Of a DNA stretch of 7,434 nucleotides, positions 5,329 to 7,434 are shown piece after piece. Position numbers and translations under genes: made by a program. Each line of letters starts with the position of its first letter. The first letter of the stretch is position 1. Under the pieces are notes generated by a model, which saw nothing but the letters and a program-made list of their open reading frames with translations, had not been told where the DNA came from and searched no databases. This stretch comes from Candidatus Peribacterales bacterium (GTDB taxonomy: Bacteria > Patescibacteriota > Gracilibacteria > Peribacterales > Peribacteraceae): the NCBI GenBank assembly GCA_020059985.1, contig JAGVCI010000111.1:1-7434 (forward strand), in the 5' to 3' direction.

Positions 5329-7434
5329 GTGGCAACCACAGCTATCTGCACCGTCGTCACCAAATCGCACGTGAGCTTCGCGCGCGCGCTCGCGGCGTCC
5401 CTGCGCGACACGAACCCGACTCTCGATCTCGTCGTCCTTTTTGCCGATGACACGGAGGGTTTCATCGATCTTTCGCAGGAACCGTACGCTGCGCTCCCCT
5501 ACTCGGCTCTCACTCTCGTCGAGGAAGAGCTGATGCGGCGGAACTACACTCCCATGGAATTCTGCTGCGCGCTCAAGAGCCACTTAATTGGTCATCTGTT
5601 AAAAACGGGTTACGACAAAGTGATCTATCTCGACAGCGACGTTCTCGTCGTGGGTTCCTTCGACCGGGTGATTGACCAATTGGAACAGAGCGATCTTCTC
5701 CTGACACCGCATCTGCTCTCGCCCATCGCTGGGGTCAGTGCCGACATCGAGAACGAAATGTTGAGGAGTGGCGCATTCAACGCCGGCTTCCTCGCGGTGA
5801 GGAACACGACGAATACCGCCACATTCATCGACTGGATGAATACGAAAACTCCCGAGCAGTTCTTCATGGACTTTTCGCGTTCCCTGAATGTCGACCAAGC
5901 GTGGCTCTCTCTCGTGCCTTCGCTCTTTTCGAACGTGAAGATTCTCAAGGACAAAGGCCTCAATGTCGGGTACTGGAACGTTCACGAACGGCCCATCAGA
6001 GAAGAAAATGGGGCACTCCTCGTCGAGGATACCCCGCTCGTGTTCTACCACTTCAGCGGGTTCGATCCCGGGAATCCGAAGGCGCTCACGCAGGTACGGC
6101 ACGACATTCCTTTCCCGAAGAATGAAGTACTCGTAGCGCTCTACGCCCGCTATGCAACCGCACTCAAAGATGCGGGGTACGATGCGTCGCACACGTGGCC
6201 GTACAGTTTCGGCACGGGATCCAGAGAGCACCGCACCGCGAGGGAGAACCTCATCCGAGCTCGACACCGCAATGTCGCGTACCGACTCGCCTGCGCGGCA
6301 CTGCGCCATACCATCGGGGAGCCCACCTTCTTCGCGCTTCAGAGAAAATGGCGCGGCGTGCTGCACGCGCGAGTCGAAAGAACGCCGGTAAAGGAGACGA
6401 AGGGAAACCATCTTGAAATGTTCGCGCACATCCTCGGAGATCGGGGCACAGGTACGGTGTCGCGCAGCCATATGGACGCACTCGAGAGTAAGGGTGTGAA
6501 TTTTACCGCGCATCGCATGGATTTCGCGAAGCGCGTGATGAAACAACCGACTGTGACCACCGCGAAAAGCGGACCTGCGGGAAACATCCGTGTCTTCTAT
6601 CTCAATCCCCCGCACATAGAAGATTTTCTGGAGGAATGCGGAATGGAACAGTTTCAGGGAAGCCACAACATCGCATACTGGCTCTGGGAACTGGAGTCCG
6701 CCCCCGCATCCTGGAAATCTTCCGCCCGCTACTTCGACGAAATATGGACGATGAGTACGTTTGCTGCGAAAGCGATCACATCGAGAGTCGATCTTCCAGT
6801 GAAGATTGTTCCGCCGGGCGTCCGTGTGATGCATTCGCATCAACTCTCCAAAAAAGATTTTGGCATCGATGAATCAACAACAGTTTTTCTTTTTATTTTT
6901 GATTTTCAGAGTTCCTTCGAACGCAAAAATCCACTCGGAGTGATCGAGGCGTTTCGACGAGCGTTCGGACCGAGCGACGACGTGCATCTTATTATCAAGT
7001 TTCGTGACGCACGACGATACGCAAAAGAATATGCACTTCTCGAAAAAGCAGCAGCGAATCTCCCTTGTACTCTTATTGGAGAGACTTGGGACTTCGCCAA
7101 AACATCAGCACTCATCGCTCTCGCCGATGTGTATGTATCGCTCCATCGTGCGGAAGGCTTCGGGCTCACGATCGCCGAGGCAATGGCATTCGGAAAGCCG
7201 GTGATCGCCACTGCGTACTCCGGCAACATGGATTTCACCAGGAAAGAGAATAGCTACTTGGTTCGATACGAGAGACAGGAGATACGTGAATCTTCAGGGC
7301 CTTATGAGAAAGGATCATTCTGGGCCGAACCCGATCTCGACCACGCGGCAAAACTGATGAGCGAGGTTGTGAGGAATCCCACCCAAGCAGAGCAACGCGG
7401 AAGAAAAGCGAAAGAAACTATAGAGTCACAGTAC
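5329..7434 (+). CDS. Two-domain glycosyltransferase: N-terminal GT8 type fused to C-terminal GT4 type (3' end outside window)
   Basis: An open frame of 702 codons runs off the right edge. The GTG at 5329 is the start: TAA at 5320-5322 closes the frame upstream, and the first fold strand (AICTVV, 5-10) follows at once. Residues 1 to about 245 form a GT8-like GT-A domain: CALKSHLIGHLLKTGYDKVIYLDSDVL (80-106) with the metal-binding DSD at 102-104, GAFNAGFLAVRN (148-159), NVDQAWLSLVP (187-197), LNVGYWNVHER (211-221) and VFYHFSGFDP (238-247). Residues 248-357 form a linker with a conserved-looking Tyr-rich tail. A GT-B domain starts near 358: GDRGTGTVSRSHMDALESKGV (370-390), NIAYWLWELE (447-456), YFDEIWTMSTF (468-478) and the hinge VPPGV. 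Its donor half has FERKNPLGVIEAFRRAF (530-546) and AEGFGLTIAEAMAFGKPVIAT (608-628), a full EX7E with E609 and E617. Both domains look catalytically intact, suggesting one protein adds two sugars. The antisense frames here are shadows. Confidence 0.93.
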   Translation, partial: MATTAICTVVTKSHVSFARALAASLRDTNPTLDLVVLFADDTEGFIDLSQEPYAALPYSALTLVEEELMRRNYTPMEFCCALKSHLIGHLLKTGYDKVIYLDSDVLVVGSFDRVIDQLEQSDLLLTPHLLSPIAGVSADIENEMLRSGAFNAGFLAVRNTTNTATFIDWMNTKTPEQFFMDFSRSLNVDQAWLSLVPSLFSNVKILKDKGLNVGYWNVHERPIREENGALLVEDTPLVFYHFSGFDPGNPKALTQVRHDIPFPKNEVLVALYARYATALKDAGYDASHTWPYSFGTGSREHRTARENLIRARHRNVAYRLACAALRHTIGEPTFFALQRKWRGVLHARVERTPVKETKGNHLEMFAHILGDRGTGTVSRSHMDALESKGVNFTAHRMDFAKRVMKQPTVTTAKSGPAGNIRVFYLNPPHIEDFLEECGMEQFQGSHNIAYWLWELESAPASWKSSARYFDEIWTMSTFAAKAITSRVDLPVKIVPPGVRVMHSHQLSKKDFGIDESTTVFLFIFDFQSSFERKNPLGVIEAFRRAFGPSDDVHLIIKFRDARRYAKEYALLEKAAANLPCTLIGETWDFAKTSALIALADVYVSLHRAEGFGLTIAEAMAFGKPVIATAYSGNMDFTRKENSYLVRYERQEIRESSGPYEKGSFWAEPDLDHAAKLMSEVVRNPTQAEQRGRKAKETIESQY
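5345..5364 (+). repeat. 20-base direct repeat, copy 2 (5' end of GT8-GT4 gene)
   Basis: Exact copy of 4477-4496, covering codons 6-12 of the GT8-GT4 gene in the same phase. Recombination between the two copies would remove the intervening 868 bases, including CmcI-type copy 2, and leave an in-frame ATG-started GT8-GT4 gene directly downstream of CmcI-type copy 1. Confidence 0.9.

Noticed and set aside
5599..6843. A 414-codon open frame on the minus strand opposite the GT8-GT4 gene
   Set aside because: The plus strand in this span carries clear GT8 and GT4 motifs; the antisense frame is Arg/Glu/His-rich, matches nothing I recognise, and is expected from GC-rich coding.
6848..6856. AAAAAAG run as a programmed frameshift site in the GT8-GT4 gene
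   Set aside because: The phase is AAA-AAA-G, not the A-AAA-AAG needed for canonical -1 slippage, and the zero frame continues to encode conserved GT4 motifs.

Overview
The window is a piece of bacterial chromosome of roughly 50% G+C. It holds the 3' end of a housekeeping gene (class I lysyl-tRNA synthetase) followed by a compact surface-glycan island: four glycosyltransferase genes of four fold types and two paralogous sugar-methyltransferase-like (CmcI family) genes. I see no transposase, integrase, tRNA, rRNA or CRISPR array. A class I LysRS, hexamers resembling bacterial -10 boxes very close to start codons and an almost complete lack of Shine-Dalgarno sequences fit a candidate-phyla-radiation (Patescibacteria) bacterium, possibly of the Peribacteria type. 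That placement is inference; spirochaetes, some alphaproteobacteria and archaea also carry class I LysRS.

Layout. 1-660 (+): C-terminal part of class I LysRS, cut by the window start. 650-1426, 1464-2561 and 2604-3542 (all -): a run of a DXD (GT32/Gb3-synthase-like) transferase, a GT4 transferase and a GT2 transferase, transcribed from right to left; the last of these meets lysS tail to tail with an 11-base overlap. 3543-3630: divergent gap. 3631-4359 (+) and 4511-5200 (-): two CmcI-family paralogues facing each other, about 60% identical by eye. 4461-4508 (+): the truncated 5' end of a GT8-type gene, stranded between them. 5201-5328: second divergent gap. 5329 to the window end (+): a GT8-GT4 two-domain fusion of at least 702 codons, open at the right edge. 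No gene-free stretch exceeds about 150 bases.

How it fits together. The GT2, GT4, DXD and GT8-GT4 enzymes would add successive sugars to a surface polysaccharide or glycoprotein glycan, and the CmcI-type proteins would probably O-methylate those sugars. Donors, acceptors and order of action cannot be read from the sequence. No flippase, polymerase or ligase lies in the window, so the island must continue to the right or depend on genes elsewhere.

The points most worth a second look are the GT8 5' remnant, which shares a 20-base exact repeat and a promoter-like element with the intact GT8-GT4 gene and so marks a recombination scar, and the repeated occurrence of a (TGn)TAnnnT hexamer 6-14 bases before start codons, which suggests leaderless or nearly leaderless mRNAs.
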